NCBI RefSeq assembly: GCF_003284895.1 | Contig: NZ_QMDV01000002.1 | Span: 620,001-684,000 of the forward strand | DNA: 64,000 nucleotides | Direction of reading: 5' to 3' | Source of the DNA: Pontibacter arcticus | GTDB lineage: Bacteria > Bacteroidota > Bacteroidia > Cytophagales > Hymenobacteraceae | Shown: positions 18,304 through 27,017 of the stretch, in pieces | How the letters are laid out: the number at the start of each line of letters is the position of its first letter | How positions within the stretch are numbered: position 1 is the first letter of the stretch | Translations under genes and position numbers: made by a program | The notes under the pieces: generated by a model | What the model saw: the letters and a program-made list of their open reading frames with translations, nothing else | Database searches by the model: none | Told to the model about the DNA's origin: nothing

Positions 18304-19446
18304 TTATTTTCCTGCTGCCGGTGCAGCGCCCGCTGCCTGTGGGGCACCAACCTGTACTTTGGCTCCCTGGCGCAGCTTCTGAATACCTTCCACTACGATT
18401 ACCTGGCCGTCTTTCAAGCCTTCGCGGGCCACTATCTTATCCTGGAAACGGGTACCTAACTGTATGTTCTGCTGCTGTACAGAGTCGCCTTGCACTACAT
18501 AGACAAAATATTCGCCTAACTGTTCTGTTACAGCTTTAAATGGTAAAGTGATCTGTTTGCCGATATCCTGATTCAGCACATTTACGCTCACTGTCATACC
18601 GGAAACAAGCATACGGTCCGGGTTAGGGAAGCTTACACGAACCGTAATTGTTCCGGTCTGAGTACCTATGGCGCGGTCGATAGCAGTAAGTTTACCTGTA
18701 TGCTTATAGGTAGACCCATCCGATAATTTAAGCGTAAAAAGTGAATCGGGCTGGTTGCCTTGCTGCAAGCGGTTAAAACGTGGCAGCTCCTGTTCATTTA
18801 TCACAAAATCAACTCCGGTAGGGCCGTCAGAAGAGATCGTGTTTAACAGCGTCTGGCCCGGGCTGACCTGGGAACCCACCCTTACCTGCGAAATACCGAT
18901 TGTACCGCTGAACGGGGCACTGATAACAGAGTAACCCAGATCTGTAGAAGCGCTGGCCACCTGTGCCTGTGCTACGGCTACCTGTGCACGGGCTGTTTCT
19001 ACATCCGCTCGGGCATAATCTACGCGCTGTCTTGCAATAGCATCCTGCTTCGCCAGGTTCTCGTAACGTACCAAGTCCTGCTGCACACGGTTTAAGTTAG
19101 CCTGTGCACTTCTTACATTGGCCTGTGCCTGGTTGTAGGCTGCCTGGTATTTGGTGCGGTCAATTTCATAGAGTTTCTGGCCTTTGGTTACGCGCTGGCC
19201 GTCTTTTACAAATATCTGGCTGATGTAGCCACTTACCTGTGGGCGCAGTTCTACTTCGCTAAGCGGAACAACTGTACCCGGATACGAATCGGTACCCACT
19301 ACATATTCTTGTTTTACAGTATAGGTATTCACGGGAACAGCTGCCGCCATTGGGTTTTGCTGCATTCCCTGGTCTTCGTTGCCGCAGGAAACAAGCAAAG
19401 CGCCGGATAAGCTAAGCGCCGCTACGATGGATAAATTTAATTTCAT
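18304..19446 (-). CDS. RND efflux periplasmic adaptor (MFP), lipoprotein
   Basis: 380 residues. A lipobox follows the signal peptide (SLSGALLVSCGNEDQ, Cys at about 21). Domains in order: beta-barrel/lipoyl start PGTVVPLSEVELRPQVSGYISQIFVKDGQRVTKGQKLYEID, an alpha-hairpin of AQANVRSAQANLNRVQQDLVRYENLAKQDA type (about 85-155), then lipoyl return SAPFSGTIGISQVRVGSQVSPGQTL and the membrane-proximal domain. This AcrA-type protein bridges pump and outer-membrane channel. Its stop is 32 bp from the pump start. Confidence 0.94.
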   Translation of the reverse strand: MKLNLSIVAALSLSGALLVSCGNEDQGMQQNPMAAAVPVNTYTVKQEYVVGTDSYPGTVVPLSEVELRPQVSGYISQIFVKDGQRVTKGQKLYEIDRTKYQAAYNQAQANVRSAQANLNRVQQDLVRYENLAKQDAIARQRVDYARADVETARAQVAVAQAQVASASTDLGYSVISAPFSGTIGISQVRVGSQVSPGQTLLNTISSDGPTGVDFVINEQELPRFNRLQQGNQPDSLFTLKLSDGSTYKHTGKLTAIDRAIGTQTGTITVRVSFPNPDRMLVSGMTVSVNVLNQDIGKQITLPFKAVTEQLGEYFVYVVQGDSVQQQNIQLGTRFQDKIVAREGLKDGQVIVVEGIQKLRQGAKVQVGAPQAAGAAPAAGK

Positions 19447-19471
19447 GGTGCTTATGGTTTTCTCTGTTTAG

Positions 19472-20800
19472 TTATTGGACTGTAATGGTACCCAGTGCGC
19501 GCTGCACATCCAGTTTGCTGGAAAGTACATTGTACAAGGCATTGTAATAATTAAGTTGGGCCGTTCTGAGGTCTGTTTCGGCTACGATCAGGTCAAGGTA
19601 GGTTTTAATGCCTTCGTTGTACTGCAGCTTGATCACATCATATACTTCCTCTGCTATTTTTACATTGCTTTGCAGCGTCAGCCAGTCGTTGTAATCGCTT
19701 TTATAGCTGGCCATGGCTGTCTGGTATTCGGTGTTGATGCGGCGCTCCAGATTCTGCTGTTCCACATCCAGGCTTTGCTGCTGCAACTGCGATATTTTTA
19801 CATTCTGTATTCTGCGGCCTCCCTGGAAAATAGGAATACCGACCTGTAAACCAACTGCCGAAGTAGGGTAGGACTGGTTGTACAGATCAGAGAACTCGGC
19901 ACTGAAGAAGGTAGGGTTGTAGTTAATAAAAGCAGAGGCGGTCGGCAGAAATCCCCAGCGGTAATAGCGGGTATTCAAGTCCTGTAGCTGCTTTTGCGTT
20001 TGCAACTGACGAAACTCCACGCGGCCGCCATACGCTACTTGCTGGGTGGTATCTACCAGTATATTTTCTTCCATCTGCTTGTAATCGTAGGCCAGCGTGA
20101 GGGGAGCACCTAACGGAAGGCCCATCAGTTCCTGCAGGTAAGCGGTGCTTGCCTTAATTGTTTCCTGGGTACGCTTGCGGTCGGCGCGAATGCTGTTAAG
20201 CGTAATGCTGGCGCGCTGGTAATCTGTTTTATCTACCAATCCTTGTTCGTATTGCGCGCGGGCATCTCTGTATTGCTTTTCCTGGCGTGAAATGTTCTCG
20301 TTCAGGATACGAAGCTGCTCCTGGCTTAACAGAATATTGAAAAATGCTTTGCTTACTTCTACCACCGTATTGATCTGGGTGGCCTGCGTGTTCAGGTCAA
20401 GGGCTGTTCTGGTAAACCTGGAAGCACGCGAGGCAAGGAGCAGGTCGTTGCTGTAAAGCGTCTGGTTAGCCTGTAAATTAATGTTGGAGTTATACTTTTG
20501 CCCGATCGTGATGACCTGATCGCCGAATACACTTTGCTGGCGCCTGATGTTGTGCGAAAAAGCGTAATTGGCTGCGATCTGCGGTAGCCACCCCGATAAA
20601 TTTGCTTTGATCTCGCGTTCCCCGATCTCTTCGTTTAAGCGCGCCTGTTGTACAGCGGGCTGGTTTTCCAGCGCAAACTGAATGCATTGTTCCAGCGTGA
20701 GGTTTTGCGGGGCTGTGCTGTCTTTTACCTGCGCATGCAATAAAGCGGGGTATAGTAACCCGACGAGCAGCAGCAATCTTATGTGTCGTATAAAATTCAT
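19472..20800 (-). CDS. TolC-family outer-membrane efflux protein
   Basis: Outer-membrane channel of the tripartite pump. The start is placed at MNFIRHIRLLLLVGLLYPALLHAQ (20800), which gives a clean Sec signal peptide; an upstream ATG at 20875 would add 25 residues of poor signal. Two internally repeated OEP domains are visible: LTLEQCIQFALENQPAVQQARLNEEIGEREI (about 42-72) and later VAYGGRVEFRQLQTQKQL, with long coiled helices such as LSQEQLRILNENISRQEKQYRDARAQYEQGLVDKTDYQRA. First gene of the efflux operon, 25 bp before the adaptor gene. Confidence 0.93.
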   Translation of the reverse strand: MNFIRHIRLLLLVGLLYPALLHAQVKDSTAPQNLTLEQCIQFALENQPAVQQARLNEEIGEREIKANLSGWLPQIAANYAFSHNIRRQQSVFGDQVITIGQKYNSNINLQANQTLYSNDLLLASRASRFTRTALDLNTQATQINTVVEVSKAFFNILLSQEQLRILNENISRQEKQYRDARAQYEQGLVDKTDYQRASITLNSIRADRKRTQETIKASTAYLQELMGLPLGAPLTLAYDYKQMEENILVDTTQQVAYGGRVEFRQLQTQKQLQDLNTRYYRWGFLPTASAFINYNPTFFSAEFSDLYNQSYPTSAVGLQVGIPIFQGGRRIQNVKISQLQQQSLDVEQQNLERRINTEYQTAMASYKSDYNDWLTLQSNVKIAEEVYDVIKLQYNEGIKTYLDLIVAETDLRTAQLNYYNALYNVLSSKLDVQRALGTITVQ

Positions 20801-20956
20801 GAAATGGAAAAGGATAGTATAAAGTTGATATAATGTAGTATAACTATTTGAAGTACAATGGTTAAGGAACGTCAAATCCGGTTAGGGGTTTTGCCATTCA
20901 TACTTTTTAATATTGTTTAAACATCAATACAGGCAAACAGTAAAACCTATACTTTG

Positions 20957-21544
20957 TTATGAATTAATCTCGCTGGTTTTCTGCGACATCCCGTCCCAGA
21001 GAATCTGTACTACCAGTTCCAGGTCGGCAGTGGCCAGGTTTAATTTTCCGATGCCGTATACTTTGGCCAGTGAAATAGCATTGCCATGCGCCAGCATGCT
21101 TAAGATCTGGGGGGCAACCGGACGCAGCTGCCCTGAGTTAATACCTTCCTCAAAAAAAGCATGCAGCAGTTCATCCAGCTCCGAAGGAATTGACTTTGCT
21201 TTTTCGGCGTAAGGAGAATTCACAAACTGCTCAAAAAAACAAAGTACGCTGGGGTTGCTGGTGTAGTACGTATAAAAGGCAAACCACAGCGCAAAAAACC
21301 GTTCCTGATAGGTAGCATCCGGCTTCTGGCTTTCTCTTACCACCTGTATAGCCTGCTGCTTCAGGTAGGAGTAGAGCTCGAAAATCAGACTATCCTTGCT
21401 TTCGAAATAATGGTAAATGGTGCCCGCTGCAACGCCTGCTTTTTTGGCTACCATACTCATGGGCGTGCCATGAAAACCATTTACTTTAACCAGCGCAAGG
21501 GTACTTTCAAGTATCGCTTTTTTCTTTTCTGCTAAGTTTTCCAT
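20957..21544 (-). CDS. TetR/AcrR-family transcriptional regulator
   Basis: 195 residues from the start MENLAEKKKAILES (21544). Upstream in-frame codons to 21583 overlap the predicted operator and promoter and are not used here. The N-terminal helix-turn-helix spans VNGFHGTPMSMVAKKAGVAAGTIYHYFESKDSLIFELY (about residues 22-59), the TetR signature; the remainder is a helical ligand/dimer domain. It precedes the RND operon on the same strand, so it is the likely drug-responsive repressor of the pump and of itself. Confidence 0.92.
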   Translation of the reverse strand: MENLAEKKKAILESTLALVKVNGFHGTPMSMVAKKAGVAAGTIYHYFESKDSLIFELYSYLKQQAIQVVRESQKPDATYQERFFALWFAFYTYYTSNPSVLCFFEQFVNSPYAEKAKSIPSELDELLHAFFEEGINSGQLRPVAPQILSMLAHGNAISLAKVYGIGKLNLATADLELVVQILWDGMSQKTSEINS

Positions 21545-21563
21545 CCCACAACCTGTCTTAATT

Positions 21564-21588
21564 GAATGTTCATTCGGGAGCAAAGGTA
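21564..21588 (-). promoter_or_regulatory. tetR promoter overlapping a palindromic operator candidate
   Basis: On the minus strand 21588-21581 reads TACCTTTG (consensus TAnnTTTG). Directly downstream, 21575-21564 is GAATG-AA-CATTC, an interrupted palindrome of TetR type lying about where transcription would start. Repressor binding there would block the promoter, which fits autoregulation. Confidence 0.5.
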
Positions 21589-21704
21589 GTTTTATTTTAG
21601 GATACAGAATCTCTTTTCAGGAAAAATAATGTAGATACACAGGTTGTGTCAGGTTAATTTCTGTGTAAGAAACTGCATGTGAAGGCCAACCGGCAGCTTA
21701 AATT

Positions 21705-22307
21705 TTAGAAATTATGGACTTCAGGGGTAGCGTTTTCCGGAAACAAATGCGTTAACCCGGTAGCTGGCTTGCCCGGAAAAAAAGGCGCAGTAGAAGGATT
21801 GCCCGGGTACATAGTGCCGGAATACTGGAGCTTGTGCATTTTGCCATTATGCGATACCAGCAGATCGAGATACCCATTCGTTTTGGTATCCGCAATAATA
21901 AAAGGGCCGCCCGAAACCGAAAAATCGCCCAGCACTTTGCCACTGTTATCAATTAAAAGATACGTGCAGCCCCCAGAACCGCAGAAGTATGAACTCTGGA
22001 AACCGATCAGGTATTCCATACTTCCATCGTCGTTCAGGTCGGTGGTGGCGTACTGGAATTTGCGTTGCTCGGAGGTCATGTCTTTCAGATCTTCTTTTAG
22101 GAGGTTGTTGCGCAGATAGCCTTGCAACTTCTGAATTTCTGCTTCGCGGGCGGCCATACTATCCGCAGGCTGGCTTGCAGCTGAATCAGGAAGTGTAATC
22201 GGGTTTTCGGATTCTTCGGGTTGCGCGCCGTTCTCTAGTTTCCGGGAATTATCGCAGCCGGCAAGTATAAACAAGCAAAGGAAGGCAGAAAGTAACTGTT
22301 TTTTCAT
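21705..22307 (-). CDS. Putative lipoprotein with C-terminal repeat-like beta domain
   Basis: 200 residues with a lipoprotein signal (MKKQLLSAFLCLFILAGCDNS, Cys at 18). A Pro/Ser/Asp-rich linker follows (about 20-55), then YATTDLNDDGSMEYLIGFQSSYFCGSGGCTYLLIDNSGKVLGDFSV. The LNDDGSMEYL segment is FG-GAP/calcium-loop-like. CGSGGC may form a disulfide. It is predicted to face the periplasm on a membrane anchor. Function unknown. Confidence 0.75.
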   Translation of the reverse strand: MKKQLLSAFLCLFILAGCDNSRKLENGAQPEESENPITLPDSAASQPADSMAAREAEIQKLQGYLRNNLLKEDLKDMTSEQRKFQYATTDLNDDGSMEYLIGFQSSYFCGSGGCTYLLIDNSGKVLGDFSVSGGPFIIADTKTNGYLDLLVSHNGKMHKLQYSGTMYPGNPSTAPFFPGKPATGLTHLFPENATPEVHNF

Positions 22308-22354
22308 AGTGTGGTGTATGCGGGTAAAGTATAAAGTTAAGCTGAAAGTAATGG

Positions 22355-22521
22355 TTACGATTTAAAAGTATAGTTGGAAGCTGTATAGCGTTATATAATG
22401 CTATTGTTTTAGCTGCCCCTGTTATATGTTATCATCAGCAAGCAATTAAAGGTTAAAGTATAGTTGTCGGTGAAAACACACAGCAACGGCAGGATGTACT
22501 TTTTACGATTTAAAAGTATAG
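22355..22521. repeat. Two copies of a 19-bp direct repeat
   Basis: TTACGATTTAAAAGTATAG occurs at 22355-22373 and again at 22503-22521, in the gap between the lipoprotein and the DUF3037 gene. Each ends in the AAGTATA motif. Confidence 0.8.
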
Positions 22522-22523
22522 GC

Positions 22524-22919
22524 TTATAGTACTAACTGCTGAAATAACTGGTTGATCTTTTCTTCGGGATCTTCGCAGAGGCCGGGGTGAACCGGTGAAG
22601 TTTGCACGATGGTACTGCGGGTAGCCGTTAACCACCTGAAACGCGAGGCAATTGGCAACTGCCCAATGGTGCCACCTTCCGAACGGCCTTTGCAGATACG
22701 GTCGAAAGCCTGTAGTCGTTCCTGCAGCTCGTCCATATCCAGTTCCGGAGAAAATGCCTGTACGCGGGCTTCGTTCAGGGTGCATCTGGTTTGCAGAAAG
22801 CCTTTGCCTGCACAGTACAATATAACGCCCACGTTCATAAACTCTTCGCGCTCTACCCGGGGTACCACCCGGATAACGGCATACTCAAATAAGTGCTTTT
22901 CTTGCATCTTGGGCGGCAT
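22524..22919 (-). CDS. DUF3037 protein paired with a HipA-like kinase
   Basis: 131 residues of the DUF3037 type: HLFEYAVIRVVPRVEREEFMNVGVILYC (about 9-36), LDMDELQERLQAFDRICKGR and TATRSTIVQTSPVHPGLCEDPEEKINQLFQQLV at the end. Family function is unknown. Its start lies inside the end of the upstream HipA-like gene (35-nt overlap, different frame), so the two are almost certainly translated as a coupled pair. DUF3037 genes are recurrent neighbours of this kinase type. Confidence 0.85.
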   Translation of the reverse strand: MPPKMQEKHLFEYAVIRVVPRVEREEFMNVGVILYCAGKGFLQTRCTLNEARVQAFSPELDMDELQERLQAFDRICKGRSEGGTIGQLPIASRFRWLTATRSTIVQTSPVHPGLCEDPEEKINQLFQQLVL

Positions 22920-23682
22920 TTACAAAAACTTCGGAATGGGAGAGTCGGGTTGTCAGAAAATCGAGGTAAGCCTGGCGATGCTCTTCAGGGGTTTCGAAAG
23001 GGGCATCCACCAATAACCAATGGTCCGGAATAAGGGCCACAATGGCTTTCAGTTTCTCCGGCGAAAGTATGGCTTTAAAGGCTTCGTCTGTTTCGGAGAG
23101 GGCTTCGGCGCGGGGCAGCAGCACATGGTCTTTTACCTGCGCAAAAGGTTTTTTCGCCTGCTCTACCCAGTTGTGCCAGGAGTGATGAAAGTATAAAGCC
23201 GCGCCGTGGTCGATCAGCCAGAGTTCTTTGTGCCACATCAGCATGTTGGTATTGCGGGCGGTGCGGTCTACGTTATTCAGAAAGCAATCGAGCCATACAA
23301 TGCGCGAAGCCAGTTCGCTGTCTACTTTGGTAACCAGCGCATCAAAGGTAATGGCACCGGAAAGGTAGTGCAATGCTAAATTTAAGCCTTCGCTGGCGCG
23401 CAATAGGTCCTGAATTTCTTCGTCGGGTTCGGTGCGGCCAAAGGCTTCATCCAGCGTCATGAACACAATTTCCGGTACTTTAAAGCCCAGCAAGCGCGCC
23501 ACTTCGCCCCCGATCAGTTCAGCGATCAAAGCCTTTACGCCCTGGCCGGCTCCCCTGAATTTGAGCACATACATAAACGTATCGTCAGCTTCCACGATGG
23601 CAGGCAGCGAACCGCCTTCGCGCAGCGGCGTGACATACCGCGTTACATCCACTGTCCGGAGTTCGGGTTGGTTATAGGTCAT
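22885..23682 (-). CDS. HipA-family kinase-like protein
   Basis: 265 residues. Kinase-like segments are YVLKFRGAGQGVKALIAELIGGEVARLLGFKVPEIVF (nucleotide-binding lobe, about 34-70), WLDCFLNNVDRTARNTNMLMW (catalytic loop, about 150-170, with Asp and Asn as in HipA DRxxxN) and ELWLIDHGAALYFHH (metal-binding Asp, about 173-187). HipA toxins phosphorylate glutamyl-tRNA synthetase, but this short form lacks the HipB antitoxin partner and the N-terminal HipA domain, so that target should not be assumed. First gene of a two-gene unit with DUF3037. Confidence 0.82.
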   Translation of the reverse strand: MTYNQPELRTVDVTRYVTPLREGGSLPAIVEADDTFMYVLKFRGAGQGVKALIAELIGGEVARLLGFKVPEIVFMTLDEAFGRTEPDEEIQDLLRASEGLNLALHYLSGAITFDALVTKVDSELASRIVWLDCFLNNVDRTARNTNMLMWHKELWLIDHGAALYFHHSWHNWVEQAKKPFAQVKDHVLLPRAEALSETDEAFKAILSPEKLKAIVALIPDHWLLVDAPFETPEEHRQAYLDFLTTRLSHSEVFVNAAQDARKALI

Positions 23683-23742
23683 GAATTGGTCGTACGGATG
23701 ATTATATAGTTATTGTTGCTTGGTTTTTTGCTGGCTAACATT

Positions 23743-24378
23743 TTATTTTTCTTGTTTTCTGCAAGTTATTAGCCAGAATTTTTGTGAGGGTCTGTCCCCC
23801 ATATTCTTGGCAGGTTCCTCTATCTCTTTTAAATCAATTATGCCATACTTGCCAAATTCTTCTTTTATAGAATCTGAATTATATAAGAATAACTGAACAC
23901 CATGCCTGGTTTCAAATCTGTCCTTGCTTAATTCTACCCCATTCCCATAAGTAGCATCATTTTTTGATATTGTCACAAAAACCATGTACCCATCAGGCTG
24001 CAGTTGATTGTAACAATCGGTAATGAGCTTAACCCGCTCTTTTTTATCTAACAGATGGATTAAAGCATAGCAAAAAATCCCATCGTAAAATTCCTGGTCA
24101 AATGGCATCGCACTAACAGAACCGTGGTACACTTTTACATTCTTACCATAATGCTTTTGGGCCAGGGCAATGGCGGTTTCTGAAATCTCGATTCCGGTTA
24201 CGTTGAATCCAGCATCGGTAAATACCTTTGCATTTCTGCCATAACCAAACCCAGGTATTAAAATCTTGTTAAGCCCTTTTTCTCTAAATAAGCTTAGGGT
24301 TGCAATAGCAGCATCTGCAGGCTCAAAGCCCCACATAGTGTTTTTATCTCTAAAGCTTAATTCCCAAAATTCTGCCAT
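23743..24378 (-). CDS. Class I SAM-dependent methyltransferase
   Basis: 211 residues with a standard class I fold: ILIPGFGYGRNAKVFTDAGFNVTGIEISETAIALAQ (motif I and the acidic residue binding SAM ribose, about 39-74), MPFDQEFYDGIFCYALIHLLDKKER (motif II region) and LQPDGYMVFVTIS. It resembles TehB/thiopurine-type small-molecule methyltransferases. Substrate unknown. It sits at the left border of the cassette array and is AT-richer than core genes. Confidence 0.85.
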   Translation of the reverse strand: MAEFWELSFRDKNTMWGFEPADAAIATLSLFREKGLNKILIPGFGYGRNAKVFTDAGFNVTGIEISETAIALAQKHYGKNVKVYHGSVSAMPFDQEFYDGIFCYALIHLLDKKERVKLITDCYNQLQPDGYMVFVTISKNDATYGNGVELSKDRFETRHGVQLFLYNSDSIKEEFGKYGIIDLKEIEEPAKNMGDRPSQKFWLITCRKQEK

Positions 24379-24467
24379 AATATTTCCTTAAAATTCAAAA
24401 TAAGAAGATATTTATTTTTGCTTGTAGCTGCTGATGTTCTTCTTACGTTTATTTGACGCATAGACAA

Positions 24468-24968
24468 TTAATGTGTCCTCAAATATATTGTCATTGTATG
24501 GAAATTATGAAATATCAGAAATATGACAACTATCGAAATATAAAACCAGCGTCTATAGGGCAGATTTAAATAAAATGAATTTCCGATCAGTCCGATTCCT
24601 GTTAACCATAACAATGGGGTGTATGCAGGTGCCATAAAACCAAAGATGTTACTACTCCATCTGCTGTCAGGAAAGTAAATCAAGACAAGCCAAGAGCTAA
24701 AGTATAATATTGTCCCGCACACATATAAAATAAGTCCCCGTTTCTGCGTCGATGTTGAAAAGCTTAAAGGCATCAGTAAAGTAAACACGAAAACCAATGT
24801 CCTTGAAATATTTTCAGCATATGCTAACAAAGCAGGAATGTCTTTCCAAAATATATCGGGTTGATAGTCTTTGGGCAATTTGTTTGTGAAGGCAATATTC
24901 CATATCATAATTGGAAGTATCAAGAGGAAACAGCTATGCAAATATTTATTTATAGCGTCAATATTCAT
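24468..24968 (-). CDS. Multi-pass membrane protein of unknown function (cassette gene)
   Basis: About 166 residues from MNIDAINKYLHS (24968; the frame extends to 25001 but the added residues are polar). Four hydrophobic segments are visible: SCFLLILPIMIWNIAFTN, ISRTLVFVFTLLMPLSF, GLILYVCGTILYFSSWLVLIYF and LLWLTGIGLIGNSFYLNL, then WFYISIVVIFLIFHNF. No family recognised. Its start lies about 60 bp from an attC-like site (25025-25083), so it reads as the leftmost cassette of the array. No site is visible after its stop. Confidence 0.6.
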   Translation of the reverse strand: MNIDAINKYLHSCFLLILPIMIWNIAFTNKLPKDYQPDIFWKDIPALLAYAENISRTLVFVFTLLMPLSFSTSTQKRGLILYVCGTILYFSSWLVLIYFPDSRWSSNIFGFMAPAYTPLLWLTGIGLIGNSFYLNLPYRRWFYISIVVIFLIFHNFHTMTIYLRTH

Positions 24969-25024
24969 TCTATCGTCAATTATGTCGTGTCTGTTGTGCA
25001 CGGCTGTTGTTGTCTTACACCTCG

Positions 25025-25083
25025 CGCTAACGTACTGGGAGAGGTTATCGGCCGAGACTGCAATTTACACAAGTCAGTTAGTC
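25025..25083 (-). repeat. attC-like recombination site 1
   Basis: In gene orientation (minus) the site starts GACTAAC (25083-25077) and ends GTTAGCG (25031-25025), close to the attC cores RYYYAAC and GTTRRRY. The centre contains TCTCGGCCGA, shared with the other sites. It lies between the decayed gene (stop 25093) and the 24468-24968 gene. Inner arms are weaker than in sites 4-6. Confidence 0.5.
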
Positions 25084-25092
25084 AAAGTTTTT

Positions 25093-25841
25093 CTATATTT
25101 CTAGTTTTAAGTAGCTATAATATTCTTGCTTGGGAATACCGTTTATTTCCAGCACTCTGTCTACAGGAATAATCTGGATTATTATTGAACTTGGCGATTC
25201 CCAGTAGAAATCATTAGGTGGTCATTCCTGCTGATTTATCTCAATGAACTTGGATAGGTTCTGTCCATTTTCCTCTATTCTAAATATCTGAATCCCGAGG
25301 GGAGTCCCTTCCAGTCCGTATGGCATTGAAAGACTGACTGACATTTTTTTGTCGCGGGAGATATAAGGCCTAGTCCAAGTAGTATCTATTCTGCCTGTTG
25401 CTTTGTCAAACAGAGAGCATTCATAATGCTCTCAGAAGTAGCCCTCTACAATAAATTTATTGATTGACTTAATTTGCCCAGCAAACTTGTATTTCCTTAT
25501 TTCATCATCATCGGATTCGGGGCTGTTCAATTTGTCTTTGAAAGCTGTTAGAGGTTTCCACTTTCCGTTTTTCAAGACTTCAATTATACCGTTTCTCTTC
25601 CGTGAATTGAGAGTTTCTGGTGTCAGCGCGTCTGAACTTGCCTTTTAGCCTAATCAAAATCTGCTTTTATCGCCTTATCAACAGAGTACTGATCAGCCGC
25701 TTCTTCCTTAACATCGGCTGGATTTTCAATTTCGCTGGTTACCTGAATATTTTCTTCTGCCATTGCAGTTTCAGCTGGTTTGTTACTACAGCTAAATACG
25801 AATGTCAATAACAGCAAATGCAGAATTTTTTTATTTTTAAA
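25093..25841 (-). pseudogene. Decayed lipoprotein gene in a cassette
   Basis: On the minus strand a lipoprotein signal KNKKILHLLLLTFVFSCSNK is readable from 25841, but where ATG is expected there is TTT. The first frame stops at a TAG (25650-25652). In another frame a long protein-like stretch follows (NGIIEVLKNGKWKPLTAFK ... RKYKFAGQIKSINKFIVEGYF) broken by a TGA, then EHYECSLFDKATGRIDTTW ... KFIEINQQE, another TGA, then PPNDFYWESPSS to the final TAG at 25093-25095. So start loss, a frameshift and two nonsense changes have accumulated. No family recognised. It is flanked by attC-like sites on both sides. Confidence 0.7.
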
Positions 25842-25861
25842 AGTGTGTTAACAATTAGGCT

Positions 25862-25913
25862 AAACAACGGGCTAGGACGTCGGCCGAAGAATGGCGATTA
25901 GGTGTTGTTGGGC
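25862..25913 (-). repeat. attC-like recombination site 2
   Basis: In gene orientation: GCCCAAC (25913-25907, perfect RYYYAAC), a centre with TTCGGCCGACG, and GTTGTTT (25868-25862). It is 9 bp past the stop of the serine hydrolase gene and about 20 bp before the decayed gene. Confidence 0.55.
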
Positions 25914-25921
25914 GTAGTACG

Positions 25922-26971
25922 TTATTTTATAAGGTTGTCATAAACTCTATCCATTATGTCACGAACCAATTGGCCATTTTGATGATTCGACAGTACAACT
26001 ATAGCAATATCATGTTTTGGAGAATATCTGATTAGTGTTGAGTTTCCAAATGTGTCGCCATCCTTTTGAAAGTATTCTTCAGTAATTTCCCAACCCAAAC
26101 CAATTCTTTTATTCAAATCATGGTAGTACGTAAGTTGGGTGAGTTCAACCGCTTCACGTATCTCTGAGGCTTGAAGGTGCGCTTTCAAATACTTTAATAA
26201 GTCCACAGCATTTGATCTTAATCCCCCTGCAGGATTTACATGATTTAAAATTATATCATCTTGTACCTTGCCTCTCTGGTCATATAATCCTGCTCTATTT
26301 TGTTTATTAGAGGCAATTTGAAAAGTTGTGTATGACATGTTGAATGGTTTCAAAATTTCATCCTCAACCAAAAGTTCGTAATCCCGGTGGTTTCTTTTTT
26401 CTATTATGAGGCCCATCAGGCTAAAAGCGTAGTTATTATATTGATAAGTACGGTAGCTCGCTAAAGTATCTGTATGTTTTAGAATAGAATAGAGATACTT
26501 TTCAGTAACAAACCGATAGGGATTTTTTGAATCCCTTGTAAGTAACTCAGCCAAGTATTTATCACTGCTTAGATTAGGAAGACCTGACTGGTGAGAAACC
26601 AAATCGGTAAGTTTAATTCTTTTCTGAAGATTGCAAGCAAGTAATACAGAATCTGGAAGGTATAGATCTAAGAAATCGTCTTTTGAGAAGTGCCCTTTAG
26701 CAATTTCTTTTGCTAATAGGAGTCCTGTAAACGTTTTAGTGGCAGAACCTATCTCGAAAATAGTTAAACTATCCAATTTGGCTTTACCGTTTTTATAGCG
26801 GTTACCTGATTCATAATATGAATTTTTACCATTTTTAAAGACTCCTACAACTATTCCAGTTTCGGGATATTTTATTTTTGTGACCTTAATAACTGAATCA
26901 ATGCTATTACCTTGAGAAAAAGCATTTGTCAGTATAGAAATTAGGATAATTGTTAATAGGTAATATTTCAT
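25922..26971 (-). CDS. Serine hydrolase, beta-lactamase/penicillin-binding-like family (cassette gene)
   Basis: About 349 residues from MKYYLLTIILISILTNAFSQ (26971), a signal peptide; the frame stays open to 27007. The class C beta-lactamase-like fold is shown by FEIGSATKTFTGLLLAKEI (SxxK, about 71-89), SHQSGLPNL and the YNN motif in RTYQYNNYAFSLMGLIIE. VNPAGGLRSNAVDLLKYLKAH follows as in the family. It is exported and likely acts on an ester, peptide or amide; the substrate is unknown and resistance activity should not be assumed. Attractive as a mobile cassette gene, flanked by attC-like sites 2 and 3. Confidence 0.82.
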   Translation of the reverse strand: MKYYLLTIILISILTNAFSQGNSIDSVIKVTKIKYPETGIVVGVFKNGKNSYYESGNRYKNGKAKLDSLTIFEIGSATKTFTGLLLAKEIAKGHFSKDDFLDLYLPDSVLLACNLQKRIKLTDLVSHQSGLPNLSSDKYLAELLTRDSKNPYRFVTEKYLYSILKHTDTLASYRTYQYNNYAFSLMGLIIEKRNHRDYELLVEDEILKPFNMSYTTFQIASNKQNRAGLYDQRGKVQDDIILNHVNPAGGLRSNAVDLLKYLKAHLQASEIREAVELTQLTYYHDLNKRIGLGWEITEEYFQKDGDTFGNSTLIRYSPKHDIAIVVLSNHQNGQLVRDIMDRVYDNLIK

Positions 26972-27017
26972 TTTAATATTTTTGGATAGATGGTGTTCTC
27001 GGTTCATTCATTATTAC

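Noticed and set aside
25093..25841. TGA read as tryptophan (alternative genetic code)
   Set aside because: Other genes here use TGA as a genuine stop (hisH at 53231-53233, trpC at 46343-46345), and this gene also lacks a start codon and has a frameshift, so decay is the simpler reading.
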